From Phycisphaerales bacterium (GTDB lineage: Bacteria; Planctomycetota; Phycisphaerae; Phycisphaerales; UBA1924): 64,000 bases of DNA. The translations under genes and the position numbers were made by a program. Where the stretch lies: assembly GCA_022072615.1 (NCBI GenBank), contig JAJVHS010000047.1, forward strand, positions 1 to 64,000, in the 5' to 3' direction. The notes under the pieces were generated by a model. It did no database searches, was not told the DNA's origin, and saw nothing but the letters and a program-made list of their open reading frames with translations. Below, piece after piece: positions 53,497 to 62,477 of the stretch. Position 1 is the first letter of the stretch. Each line of letters begins with the position of its first letter.

Positions 53497-54303
53497 TTAC
53501 GTTCTTAGCTGCGAGACGGTCCTCAGCACCTCGTCGGACGCGCGGATGACCTGGCTGTTCATGTCGAACGCCCGCTGCGTGCGGATCAGTTCGATCAGTT
53601 CCTTGGTCGGGTCCACGTTCGACGCTTCGAGGTAGCCCTGCAGGAGCTTGCCTCGGTTCTCGGTGCTCGGCTCGCCGGTCTGTGCGGGGCCGGAGGCGGC
53701 GGTCTCGATCCACAGGTTCTCGCCAATCGATTCAAGCCCCGCCGGGTTGATGAAGGTCGCGATCTCGATCTGACCGACGACGGTCGGCTCGATGTTTCCG
53801 GGCTGGATGACGCTCACCTCTCCATTGGAACTGATGGAGACCTGCGTGGCGTCCTCGGGGATGGAGATGTTCGGGTCCAGACGCCGCCCCTGGTCGTTGG
53901 CGAGCACGATCTCGCCCTCGGAGTTCAGCGTGAAGTTCCCGGCCCGGGCGTACCCGTAACCGTTGCCGACTTCGGGCTCGGTCTGGACTCGGAAGAACCC
54001 GTTGCCCTCGATCATGATGTCGAGCGTTCGCCCGGTCGCCAGCGGGGCGCCCTGTTCGAAGCTCTGCTGGGTCGCGGAGACCTGTACGCCCAGGCCGACA
54101 TAGAGGCCCGTGGGCCGCTGGTCGCCGTTGGCGTTCTCGGTGCCCGCCTGCGCCCGTTCGAGGTAGAGCAGGTCCTGGAAGTTGGCCCGGCTCTGCTTGA
54201 AGCCGGGGGTGTTGACGTTCGCCAGGTTGTTGGCGATGACGTCAAGCTGGGTGTTGAGCGCCGTCAGGCCCGTGGACGCTGATTGCAGCGCGATGATCGC
54301 CAT
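53497..54303 (-). CDS. flgG: Flagellar distal rod protein FlgG
   Basis: A 268-residue rod protein. N-terminal ALQSASTGLTALNTQLDVIANNLANVNTPGFKQSRANF is the rod/hook signature; C-terminal LEASNVDPTKELIELIRTQRAFDMNSQVIRASDEVL is the matching helix that pairs with it. LDIMIEGNGFFRVQ and NFTLNSEGEIVLANDQG are central. Normal length. 10 bases after flgF. Confidence 0.95.
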   Translation of the reverse strand: MAIIALQSASTGLTALNTQLDVIANNLANVNTPGFKQSRANFQDLLYLERAQAGTENANGDQRPTGLYVGLGVQVSATQQSFEQGAPLATGRTLDIMIEGNGFFRVQTEPEVGNGYGYARAGNFTLNSEGEIVLANDQGRRLDPNISIPEDATQVSISSNGEVSVIQPGNIEPTVVGQIEIATFINPAGLESIGENLWIETAASGPAQTGEPSTENRGKLLQGYLEASNVDPTKELIELIRTQRAFDMNSQVIRASDEVLRTVSQLRT

Positions 54304-54313
54304 CGACCCCTCC

Positions 54314-55093
54314 TTACGCCATCCGTCCGAGCTGCGCGATCGCGCGCTCGGTCATCCGATCCTGGTAGCTGATCATGGCCAGGTTGGCCGAGGCGGCCCG
54401 CCCGGCGCTCTGCACATCGAGCAGCGCCGTGATCTCGTCCACCGACGCCCGCTCGCGGGCTCCCTGCACGATCGTGCCGGTCGCCGGCGCCAGGTTGTTC
54501 ATGGCGGTCGCCGGCGCGGCGAACAGATTCTCGCCCATCTTCCGCAGCTCCCGGCGATTGGGAACATCCACCAGCCTCAGCGTGGCGATCTCACGCTCGC
54601 CCTGCCGAACGACCCCGTTCGTCCCCACCGTCACCGGACCGACACCCGTAATCTCGATCGGCCGGTTCTGGTCGTCGAGCACCGGCATCCCGGTAGTCGC
54701 CATGACCAGGTGCCCCTCGCTGTTGAGCGTAAAACGCCCGTCGCGCGTCAGCCGCAGCCGGTCCGCCGACCCCGAGGTGGCCGCCCGGACGACGAAGAAG
54801 CCATTGCCTTCAATCGCCAGGTCGAGCGGGTTCGCGCTCGAGTCGAGCGACCCCTGCGCAAAGTTGGTCACCGGCGTCGCCACCTGCACCCCGCCGCCGA
54901 GTTTCTCCAGCAGGTCGTTCGACGGCATCGACAGCAGGCCGTCCTCCTGACGTACGACGAGCCGCTGGCGATTGGCGGGCACGTCCGCCTTGAACCCGGG
55001 CGTGTTGATGTTCGCCAGGTTGTTGGCGTAGACGTCCTGCCGGTACAGCGCCGTGAGCGCCCCAGAGGCGGAGAGTTGAAGTCCGTAATTCAT
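54314..55093 (-). CDS. flgF: Flagellar proximal rod protein FlgF
   Basis: A 259-residue rod protein. The start MNYGLQLSASGALTALYRQDVYANNLANINTPGFKAD is chosen for the signature; the longer frame to 55393 is not protein-like. LDLAIEGNGFFVVR and FTLNSEGHLVMATTG are shared with FlgG. C-terminal VDEITALLDVQSAGRAASANLAMISYQDRM. First gene of the flgF-flgG-flgA-flgH run. Confidence 0.93.
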   Translation of the reverse strand: MNYGLQLSASGALTALYRQDVYANNLANINTPGFKADVPANRQRLVVRQEDGLLSMPSNDLLEKLGGGVQVATPVTNFAQGSLDSSANPLDLAIEGNGFFVVRAATSGSADRLRLTRDGRFTLNSEGHLVMATTGMPVLDDQNRPIEITGVGPVTVGTNGVVRQGEREIATLRLVDVPNRRELRKMGENLFAAPATAMNNLAPATGTIVQGARERASVDEITALLDVQSAGRAASANLAMISYQDRMTERAIAQLGRMA

Positions 55094-55265
55094 GCGCGGC
55101 CTCGCCGGACCTTCCACAACCGGCGTGCCACGTTGAACCCTCGCTCCACCGGCCCGGCGCCAACCACGTTTTTGCCCGGATGAGCTGAGCACTCCATGTG
55201 CGGCGATCTGTGAATGCCCGAGGACGCGGTAGGAGACCGACGGCCCGCAGCGCAATTTCAGCGCG

Positions 55266-55499
55266 TCATCCCGCTCCGCATTGGCCACGGTTCTTGCCGC
55301 ACGGGCAGCACCCGCCAGAGACCGGCAGGGACGAGCCACCCGCGGCGGCGCCGGCACCGGTCGCAAAAGTCGAGTGCTTGCGGCGGAAGACACGCCCGCG
55401 TCCGTCGGGATCCTCCACCGGCGAATCCGCCTGGCTCATCGGCCGCATGAGTTCGATGACCGTTCCGTCTTCCTCGCACTGATATTCGTACAAAGGCAT
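55266..55499 (-). CDS. Small FmdB-like protein
   Basis: A 77-residue protein starting MPLYEYQCEEDGTVIELMRP, which has the opening of the FmdB zinc-ribbon family, but the second Cys pair of a normal ribbon is not in the usual place. Cys are instead clustered at the C-terminus (GGCCPCGKNRGQCGAG). The longer frame upstream to 55634 is ignored. Role unknown; FmdB proteins are small putative regulators. Confidence 0.55.
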   Translation of the reverse strand: MPLYEYQCEEDGTVIELMRPMSQADSPVEDPDGRGRVFRRKHSTFATGAGAAAGGSSLPVSGGCCPCGKNRGQCGAG

Positions 55500-55753
55500 G
55501 GCAAATCTCGTCTTGAGCGTCTCCGACAACCCGTGATTGTTGCCGGGACTAGAGCCGTGGATCGACCGATGGCGAGCATCAGCGTCGTGATGCCCCTGTT
55601 CAAAGGGCCTCCAAGGCCCAAAGCTTCCTGACATATTCCGAACAAAGACGTCTGTTCCTGAAATCGGCTCCTACGCTTGCCGCCCTTGGACGCCACGAGG
55701 TTTCTGCCCTCCGCCCGGTGGCGCCAGCCCATCCATCGCAACGGAGTTTTCCC

Positions 55754-57181
55754 ATGCTCGGTCGAGTCTTTAAAGCCTACGACGTCCGCGGGACGTATCC
55801 CGATCCGCTCAACGAGAATCTCGCCTGGCAGATCGGCTATGGATGCTCGAAGTACCTGCTCGGCGACGCGCAGGCCGCGGGCGAGACGTCGCCGATGATG
55901 CACAACATCGTGGTGGGCCGCGACATGCGGTCGAGCAGCCCGGCGCTCAGCAAAGCGTTGATCCACGGCATCAACGATCACGGCGGCAACGTCATCGACC
56001 TCGGGCTGGTCGATACCTCGATGATCTACTTCGCCGTCAATCACTTGGATTGCGCGGGCGGCGTCATGGTCACCGCGTCCCACAACCCGCCGCAGTACAA
56101 CGGCTTCAAGGTCTCCAAGCGCAAGGCCAAGCCCGTGGGCGAGGCGACCGGCCTGGCCGACATCCGCAAGCACGCGGCGATGGTCGACAAGCTCACGCTC
56201 GTGCCCGGCAAGGGCCGCGTCGAGCAGCGCGACCTCTGGGCCGCGTACGTCAAACACGTCCGGTCGTTCCTGGACCTGGGGTCGACGAAGCTGAAGATCG
56301 TCGTCGACGCGAGCAACGGGATGGCCGGCACCATGGTGCCCCGAATCTTCGGGTCCGCCCTCGCCAAGACCGCCGGGATCCAGGCCGTGCCCGGGCTCAC
56401 CATCGTCGAGCTCAACTTCGAGAACACCAAGAACCAGTTCGCGCACGAGCCCAACCCGCTCGTCGCCGCGAACCTGCGCCAGCTCCAGGGCGCGGTGGTG
56501 GCGGAGAAGGCCGATCTTGGCGTGTGCTTCGACGGCGACGCGGACCGCTGCGTGATCGTCGATGAGATGGGCAACATCGTCGGCTGCGACCACCTGACGG
56601 CGCTGGTCGCCAAGCACATGCTCAGCCGCGACCCGGGTGCGGCCGTGGTCTACGACCTGCGCTCGACCAAGGCGGTCGAGGAAGAAATCAGGGCCGCCGG
56701 CGGCAAGCCGGTGCGCGGGCGCGTCGGCCACGTGTTCATGAAGGCCGCGATGTCCGAGCACCAGGCCATCTTCGGCGGCGAGCTCTCCGGCCACTTCTAC
56801 TTCCGCGACAATTTCAACGCCGACTCGGGCGCCATCGCCATGGCCGAGGTGCTCTCCATCCTCGCCAAGTCCGGCAAGAAGATGTCCCAGCTCATCCACC
56901 CGATCGCCCGCTACCCGCAGTCGGGCGAGATCAACTTCACCATCGAGGACAAGGACGCGGCGATCGCCGAGCTGCGCAAGACGTTCGGCGGCCAGGGCCA
57001 GATCGACGACCTCGACGGCATCACCATCGACTGCTTCGCGAAGGACGGGTGGTGGATCAATGTCCGCAAGAGCAACACCGAGCCGCTGCTGCGGCTGAAC
57101 GCCGAGGCCCGGGACCGCAAGACCCTCGAACAGGTGCTCTCGCGCGTGTCGCCGATGCTCGGGCGGAAGGTCGATCACTAA
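55754..57181 (+). CDS. Phosphomannomutase/phosphoglucomutase (PMM/PGM family)
   Basis: A 475-residue alpha-D-phosphohexomutase interconverting hexose 1- and 6-phosphates. MLGRVFKAYDVRGTYPDPLN opens the protein; phospho-Ser109 in TASHNPPQYNGFK; metal loop DGDADR at 260-265; sugar-binding GELSGHFYFRDNF; phosphate loop RKSNTEPLLRLNAEA. All four functional motifs are intact and the length is normal. It could link glucose 1-phosphate from the GH94 phosphorylase to central metabolism, but it is 25 kb away and general for nucleotide-sugar supply. Stands alone with ACGGAG as weak ribosome binding site. Confidence 0.93.
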   Translation: MLGRVFKAYDVRGTYPDPLNENLAWQIGYGCSKYLLGDAQAAGETSPMMHNIVVGRDMRSSSPALSKALIHGINDHGGNVIDLGLVDTSMIYFAVNHLDCAGGVMVTASHNPPQYNGFKVSKRKAKPVGEATGLADIRKHAAMVDKLTLVPGKGRVEQRDLWAAYVKHVRSFLDLGSTKLKIVVDASNGMAGTMVPRIFGSALAKTAGIQAVPGLTIVELNFENTKNQFAHEPNPLVAANLRQLQGAVVAEKADLGVCFDGDADRCVIVDEMGNIVGCDHLTALVAKHMLSRDPGAAVVYDLRSTKAVEEEIRAAGGKPVRGRVGHVFMKAAMSEHQAIFGGELSGHFYFRDNFNADSGAIAMAEVLSILAKSGKKMSQLIHPIARYPQSGEINFTIEDKDAAIAELRKTFGGQGQIDDLDGITIDCFAKDGWWINVRKSNTEPLLRLNAEARDRKTLEQVLSRVSPMLGRKVDH

Positions 57182-57443
57182 GCCGCTCGGAACCATTGCG
57201 AAGTTGCGCGGACATATCGTATTGATCCGGTCGACAGTTTCCGGTACGCTCATCCTCGCCACGGCCTGAGGCTGAAATGTGGCGGGGGTAGGGGTACCTG
57301 ATGAACACATAAACGGGAAGCACGCGCAACGGTACATCCCGCCTTCGTTGTGCGGTCGTCGAAAGTGCTCGGCGCAGTCATCGTGCGCACGGTATTGCAT
57401 GCCGTGGTAATGATCCCAGTTCGCATACGTACGGGAGGACAAT

Positions 57444-58343
57444 ATGAAGTACTGCATGGTTCTTTCGGTCGCCGTTGTCGGTTCTCTGGCCACGTCATCG
57501 CTCGCCCAGAATTTCGGGGCTCGGATCGTCGATGGCAGCGCGGTCCTGGACTACACGGCGAACGGAACGGGGTCGCTGCCGACCATCCCGTTCGGCAACG
57601 GGGGCGATGTATTGATGCATTTCCAGCTCGATGGCGCCCCGGGTGCGCCGGGCACAAGCCACGTTGCGAGCGGCAACTGGTTCTACCGCTTCGCCGGCGA
57701 CACCCGCGAGCGACATCTTGCAAACGCGGTGTCGCGCAACGTTTCCGGCAACTACGCCGAATGGGAGTTTGACAAGGTGTACACCGGCGGGTCAACCCTT
57801 ACGCAGGTTCCCGACGTGATCGCGCACATGGACTACCTGGTGACGGACACCGGGCCTGACACCGCCATCTACTCGACGGGCCTGTGCTTCACGAACTTCG
57901 GGACCCAGACGCACGTGATCGACATCTTTTACGCGGTGGATATCGACCTGGGCACGACCACGGGCGGTGACACATATCTGCCCCTCTCGGTCAACAGCTC
58001 TGGCCGCATGTGGACCATCACCGACGGCAGCACCACGGGCCTGATGTTCGGGCGGTATGCCGACGGGGCCGTGTGCGGGCCGTTCAGCACGATCATGGGA
58101 TCGATGACCGATCCGTTCCTCAGCAACTACATCCCCGACCCCAACCCGGGCGGATTCCCTGCGGGCGACAACGCCGCGATCATGCAGCGGCAGATCCTGC
58201 TGCCACCCGGCCAGCGGGTGTGTGTTGAAACGGTGGTCGGTATCGGGCGCAACGGCGCGATTCCCGATGTGCCCGCACCGGGCGCTTCGGTTCTCGCGGC
58301 CATCGCCGGGCTCGCCGCGCATCGGCGCACGCGGCGGACGTAG
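57444..58343 (+). CDS. Secreted PEP-CTERM-type protein
   Basis: A 299-residue exported protein: Sec signal MKYCMVLSVAVVGSLATSSLAQ, a beta-rich body (GARIVDGSAVLDYTANGTGS, IDIFYAVDIDLGTTTGGDTY) and a C-terminal sorting tag DVPAPGASVLAAIAGLAAHRRTRR. GGGAGG lies 6 bases before the ATG. No catalytic motif seen. Convergent with the GH172 gene, 8 bases apart. Confidence 0.72.
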   Translation: MKYCMVLSVAVVGSLATSSLAQNFGARIVDGSAVLDYTANGTGSLPTIPFGNGGDVLMHFQLDGAPGAPGTSHVASGNWFYRFAGDTRERHLANAVSRNVSGNYAEWEFDKVYTGGSTLTQVPDVIAHMDYLVTDTGPDTAIYSTGLCFTNFGTQTHVIDIFYAVDIDLGTTTGGDTYLPLSVNSSGRMWTITDGSTTGLMFGRYADGAVCGPFSTIMGSMTDPFLSNYIPDPNPGGFPAGDNAAIMQRQILLPPGQRVCVETVVGIGRNGAIPDVPAPGASVLAAIAGLAAHRRTRRT

Positions 58344-58351
58344 CCTCCCTG

Positions 58352-59983
58352 TCATTTGGCGATCCGCCCGCGCCCGTCGATCTCCACGTACTTCATGATC
58401 GCTCGCGCTGACTGGTCCGGTGCGGGCGGTCGGTTGTGGCGGGCGCCGGGCCTGGCGTACCAGAACGCCACCGACGAATAGCCGAGCTGGTGCCGCGCCT
58501 CGCGGATGTCGACGCCGGGCGAGCACTCCATGTCCATCCGCAGGCGCGATCTGAACGGGATCGCGTCGAGGCCGCGCTCCCGCGTCACGATGTTGTAGCC
58601 AAGGGTCGCGCCATCCAGGCCGCCGACGCGCACGTTGGCCAGGAAGGGATGACTGAACTCATCGCGTCGCGTGGGCACCTCGCCGCCCGCCCAGCCGTAG
58701 TAGTCCTCGGTGCCGGTCCCGAAATGCGTCGGAAATCCGGCGTCCCACGCGCCATCGACATAGATCTTCTCGTCGCCCTCGCCCCACCACGTGCCCTTCT
58801 GCGGATTGAGCACCGTCCGCGCGTCGCCGACGTACACACCGGTCCCCGTCACCTCGACGAAATTCCAGTCCAGGAAGGTGTTGCCCGGCACCGTTTCATC
58901 CGGTCGCCAGCCGGCGTAGAAATGCATCGAGTGCTCGTCCCACGTCCAGCCGTTGGTCCCGACCTGCGCCGCGATCGTGATATCGGAAGCGCCGGTGTTG
59001 ATGAAGCGCACCTTCCCGATCGATGCGTACGGCATCACCCAGCGCGACCGGAACTCCCCGTCCTCCGTGACGCTCCGCTTCAGCGTGGCAAACGGGTGCA
59101 CGGCGTCAGCGCTGCAGAAGTAGTCCCCCACGGGCACCCATACGCACGGCGCACCGTCGAAGTCCGCCGCGATCACCAGCGACCGCAGCAGGCTCGGGTT
59201 CTCCACCGCCTCCGGAAACGAGAGCATGATCTCGCGCACCGCGTGCGGCCCGGGCGGGAGCTGGATTCCCCATTCCGCTCCCGCCGCCACCACCCGCGGC
59301 GGCGCGTTCAGTCGCCACTCGCTGGTCACCGGTGGAACCGACCCGAGCCGGTCGGCAATCTCCTTCCTGGCGGCCTCGGCTCGGTCGATCGCTTCCTTCG
59401 AATAGGTCTCGACCACCGTCCCCGGCTCGTACGCGCGGTAGTTGATGATGTAATAGAACGGCTTGGCGTTCGTCACCACCCGGCAGGATCTGGCGAACGG
59501 GATCGGCATGTACAGATCGCCCGCTCGAGCCGTGAAGCGAGCAAACGGCTCGCCGATCGACCCTTTGGCGGTCACCAGCGGGATGAACGGCTCATCAATG
59601 ACCGGCTGCGCCGACCCATCGAGGTAGATCCGGATGTTCGGCCCGGTGCGGTCCGCGAAGTCGTAATAGAAGAAGGGCGTCCAGATACGGGTGATGCAGC
59701 CCGGGCCTTCGTGCTCCATGAGGACCCACTCGTCGGTCCCGTCGGGCCGCTTTTCCTGCCGGATGAAACCCGTCCCGTCGCTGTCGGCGAACCAGCCCGG
59801 CGCGTCGCGGTGCGTGGATTCGCGGTTGTAGCTGGATGCCTGCAGCGAGTCGTACCACGGGCTCGGCAGCCGGGCGAGGGCGTCGCCGTTGGCCATTTCT
59901 TCAAGGAGTGATTCGAGCGTGACAGCCTGCCCGCGAGCGAACGTTGAAACACCGACCAGCATGAGCATCGCCAGGTTCCGCAT
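58352..59983 (-). CDS. Exported GH172 (DUF2961) family protein
   Basis: A 543-residue exported protein (signal MRNLAMLMLVGVSTFARGQ). The double beta-jelly-roll DUF2961 signature is clear: NRESTHRDAPGWFADSDGTG, VLMEHEGPGCITRIWTPFF, IRIYLDGSAQPVIDEPF, WWGEGDEKIYVDGAW and FGTGTEDYYGWAGG. Part of this family is now classed as GH172, including difructose-dianhydride and arabinofuranosidase enzymes; the two Glu of GPGCITR-side and GTGTEDYYG regions fit an active site. Length is normal. Substrate here is unknown, probably a plant or microbial oligosaccharide. No operator-like palindrome seen near it. Confidence 0.87.
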   Translation of the reverse strand: MRNLAMLMLVGVSTFARGQAVTLESLLEEMANGDALARLPSPWYDSLQASSYNRESTHRDAPGWFADSDGTGFIRQEKRPDGTDEWVLMEHEGPGCITRIWTPFFYYDFADRTGPNIRIYLDGSAQPVIDEPFIPLVTAKGSIGEPFARFTARAGDLYMPIPFARSCRVVTNAKPFYYIINYRAYEPGTVVETYSKEAIDRAEAARKEIADRLGSVPPVTSEWRLNAPPRVVAAGAEWGIQLPPGPHAVREIMLSFPEAVENPSLLRSLVIAADFDGAPCVWVPVGDYFCSADAVHPFATLKRSVTEDGEFRSRWVMPYASIGKVRFINTGASDITIAAQVGTNGWTWDEHSMHFYAGWRPDETVPGNTFLDWNFVEVTGTGVYVGDARTVLNPQKGTWWGEGDEKIYVDGAWDAGFPTHFGTGTEDYYGWAGGEVPTRRDEFSHPFLANVRVGGLDGATLGYNIVTRERGLDAIPFRSRLRMDMECSPGVDIREARHQLGYSSVAFWYARPGARHNRPPAPDQSARAIMKYVEIDGRGRIAK

Positions 59984-60047
59984 GACACATCATTGACGCT
60001 CAGGATCGCGCCAGCAGGCGGCACGGTCGCGTGGTACGCTTTGCATC

Positions 60048-60812
60048 ATGATGCAGGACACTCGTGAACGGTGGCGGGCACTGGTTGCGGTCGTTTTCGC
60101 GGTCACCGCGATGGCGCTGCCCGGCTGCGGTTCACAGGACAAGGCCGCCGCAGGCGCAACGAGCACGGACTACGTCTTTGTGTACCTCAAGACAGGTCCC
60201 GCCACCGACAAGACGCCCGAGGAACGCCAGGAGATCTTCCGCGGGCACATGTCGAACATGCAGCGGCTCGCGGACGAGGGCAAGCTCATCGTCGCCGGGC
60301 CGTTCAACAAGCCCAACGACACCACGTGGCGCGGCATTTTCATCATGGATACGCCGACCGTCGCCCAGGCACGGGAGCTGGTCGCGACCGACCCGGGCAT
60401 CAAGTCCGGCGTGTTCATCATGGAATGCCACCCGTTCCGAGCGTCGCCCGCCCTGCGAAAGACGCTCGACCTCGAGAAGGAACTCAAGGCCAAGGGCACG
60501 CCGCAGGCAAAGCCCGGCGAGCCGCCGCCGAACATCCGCGGTTACGTCATGGTGACCTCGCGTGATGCGCACGAAACGGCCCGGGCGATCGCCAGGTCGG
60601 CGTTCGCGGGCAAGGTCGTGTGGTGCGGGCTGATGGACCCCGACAAAAAGACCGACCAGCAGACGACGGCGGGCGTGTTTGTGCTCGACGCGACCGATGT
60701 GGGCGCGGTGAAGCCGGAACTGCCGGAAGATGCGCTCGGCGGATCGATCGATGGGTGGTGGTCTACCACGACGCTCGTGCAGTTGCCCGAGGCGGCGCGA
60801 GTGCTGCCGTAA
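60048..60812 (+). CDS. Lipoprotein with tandem YciI-like domains
   Basis: A 254-residue lipoprotein: signal ending in ALPGC (Cys27). Residues 40-128 are a clear YciI domain: YVFVYLKTGPATDKTPEERQEIFRGHMSNM, EGKLIVAGPF, GIFIMDTPTVAQARELVATDP. Residues 165-250 look like a second, degenerate copy (GYVMVTSRDAHET, GKVVWCGLMDPD, TAGVFVLDATDV). YciI proteins are usually cytoplasmic dimers of unknown or dehalogenase/muconolactone-related function; a secreted tandem form is unusual. Confidence 0.75.
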   Translation: MMQDTRERWRALVAVVFAVTAMALPGCGSQDKAAAGATSTDYVFVYLKTGPATDKTPEERQEIFRGHMSNMQRLADEGKLIVAGPFNKPNDTTWRGIFIMDTPTVAQARELVATDPGIKSGVFIMECHPFRASPALRKTLDLEKELKAKGTPQAKPGEPPPNIRGYVMVTSRDAHETARAIARSAFAGKVVWCGLMDPDKKTDQQTTAGVFVLDATDVGAVKPELPEDALGGSIDGWWSTTTLVQLPEAARVLP

Positions 60813-60855
60813 CTCACGTCGTGCGCCGGCACCACCCGCGGGCCGCAGGTCAGCG

Positions 60856-61440
60856 TTACCTTGCCGGTTGCCTGGCAACTTCCTTTCCTGCCGGTTTCTT
60901 TACCGTCTTCCTTGTTGCTTTCGTTGCTGCCTTGTTTGCCGCCGGTGCCGGTACCCGAATCGACTTATGGCGGGAGGTCGCCGACCTGGCTCGTGCCCGC
61001 ACCGCTTCCACGCACGCGGCGATCCGCTTGGCTCGGGTCTCGGGCTTCCTGGCCTCTTCGATTGCTTCGGCGTGCTCACGCTGGTGCGTATAGCTCAATG
61101 ACTTCCAGGCATCGCTCAGGCCCGCCGCGTTGAGGGCGGCCGCGAGCTCGCGCGGGGCCTTCACGACCCGCGGCTTGTCGTCGAGCGTGAGCGTGACCGA
61201 CACCCGCTGGCCCGGCTCGACACCAGCCGCTTCGCGGTTGCTCTTGCGCAGGCCGATGACCGTGTCACCGCGCATGATGCTGATCGTCGAACGGTACGAG
61301 TGCGCGTTGATGGTCACGGTCACGGGCGCTCGCACCTTGCCGAACACGGCCTTGGGGTCAAAGTCGAGCGGCAGCGAGCACATCGTGGTCCCGCCCGAAT
61401 CCGCCGTGACCTTTGTGGTGAAGGTATGTGACGTCACCAT
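60856..61440 (-). CDS. DUF1905 / YdeI-like protein
   Basis: A 194-residue protein starting MVTSHTFTTKVTADSGGTTMC. The first 90 residues match the DUF1905 beta-barrel (LPLDFDPKAVFGKVRAPVTVTINAHSYRSTI, GDTVIGLRKSNREAAGVEPGQRVSVTL). The middle has the YdeI/OmpD-associated helical motif LNAAGLSDAWKSLSYTHQREHAEAIEEARKPETRAKRI. The last 45 residues are Lys/Arg/Ala-rich (ATKATRKTVKKPAGK), like a nucleic-acid or membrane anchoring tail. An upstream ATG at 61461 is also possible. Confidence 0.78.
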   Translation of the reverse strand: MVTSHTFTTKVTADSGGTTMCSLPLDFDPKAVFGKVRAPVTVTINAHSYRSTISIMRGDTVIGLRKSNREAAGVEPGQRVSVTLTLDDKPRVVKAPRELAAALNAAGLSDAWKSLSYTHQREHAEAIEEARKPETRAKRIAACVEAVRARARSATSRHKSIRVPAPAANKAATKATRKTVKKPAGKEVARQPAR

Positions 61441-61538
61441 GTATCGAGCATACCGCGCCATGCCCGGCCCGGGTGCCGACGCCTGCGGCCGCCGTCTCAC
61501 GCGCGCGCTGGATTCGCCTGACCGAATCGAGGAGACTT

Positions 61539-62339
61539 TCACGACGCGGTGACGACCACCGCTCGCATCGTCGACCGGCACGGCTTCTCGCCGAACCGCT
61601 CGGCGAGCGCCCTGGCCGCGGTCTGGCTCACCCGAGCAGGGTCCGCCCCGCGTTCGGCAAGCTGCGACGAGAGCGGCGTTCCCTCGACAAAGCCGCGAGC
61701 GACGTGGTCGGCCGTCGGCGCCTCGCTCGGGAACCCGACTGTTTCGATGGTGCACCGCTCAAACCCGCCCGCCCGGACGACGCGCTCGATCTCGGCTCGG
61801 TCGTTCCATCCGTAGGGCAGCTTCGCGAGAAATCCAGGCGGGTCCGTCGGGAACAGGTCGCACACGATGTCGTGAACGATTCGCGGCAGCGGGTTGTGCT
61901 CGAGCGAATCCCAGACGTTGAAAACGTACCGCCCGCCAGGCTTGAGCACGCGCCTTGCCTCCTGCATCGCCTTCACCTTGTCGGCAAAGAACATCACGCC
62001 GTACTGCGCGGCGAGCGAATCAAACGACCGATCCTCGAAGGGCAGCGTGCACGCGTCAGCCTGCTTGAACTCGACGCTCGGGTGCCTGACCACCGACCGA
62101 GCGACGCCGAGCATGCCGTCGCTCACGTCCGTGGCGATCAGCGTGGCTCGCTGCGGCAACGAACGGGCGAGATGTTCGGTGACGATCCCGGTGCCGCAGG
62201 CCAATTCGAGCACCCGCTCGCCTTCGCGCACGCCCAGCCGCTGCGCCATGTCACGGGCGTACGCGTCGAAGATGAGCGGCCCAAGAAACGTGTGATAGGT
62301 CTGCGGCACGGACCCGCTGAATGCCGGCGTGGTTGCCAT
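61539..62339 (-). CDS. Class I SAM-dependent methyltransferase
   Basis: A 266-residue methyltransferase of the UbiE/Methyltransf_11 type. SAM-binding motif I VLELACGTGIVTEHLA, acidic LIATDVSDGML, motif II QADACTLPFEDRSFDSLAAQ, and post-motif III ARRVLKPGGRYVFNVWDS. N-terminus TYHTFLGPLIFDAYARDMA is the usual cap. No substrate can be named. Placed alone between the YdeI-like gene and thiC. Confidence 0.85.
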   Translation of the reverse strand: MATTPAFSGSVPQTYHTFLGPLIFDAYARDMAQRLGVREGERVLELACGTGIVTEHLARSLPQRATLIATDVSDGMLGVARSVVRHPSVEFKQADACTLPFEDRSFDSLAAQYGVMFFADKVKAMQEARRVLKPGGRYVFNVWDSLEHNPLPRIVHDIVCDLFPTDPPGFLAKLPYGWNDRAEIERVVRAGGFERCTIETVGFPSEAPTADHVARGFVEGTPLSSQLAERGADPARVSQTAARALAERFGEKPCRSTMRAVVVTAS

Positions 62340-62477
62340 GGGTGGACTCCCGGAACTGCATCCAGTCTACCCGGGCCGACCGATCGGAACGAACGAAAGT
62401 GCTCGCGAACATGCGTCGCCGAACACGGAGCTTCACATCGCCAATCTCGCGAGGAACACGCCGGGACAGCGCCACTG

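Noticed and set aside
55605-55619. GGGCC-TCCAA-GGCCC hairpin upstream of the phosphomannomutase
   Set aside because: Only 5 bp, no T-run; too weak to call a terminator.
55436-57493. 685-codon minus-strand frame opposite the phosphomannomutase
   Set aside because: Shadow of a gene with all catalytic motifs; start and end lie in non-coding DNA or other genes.
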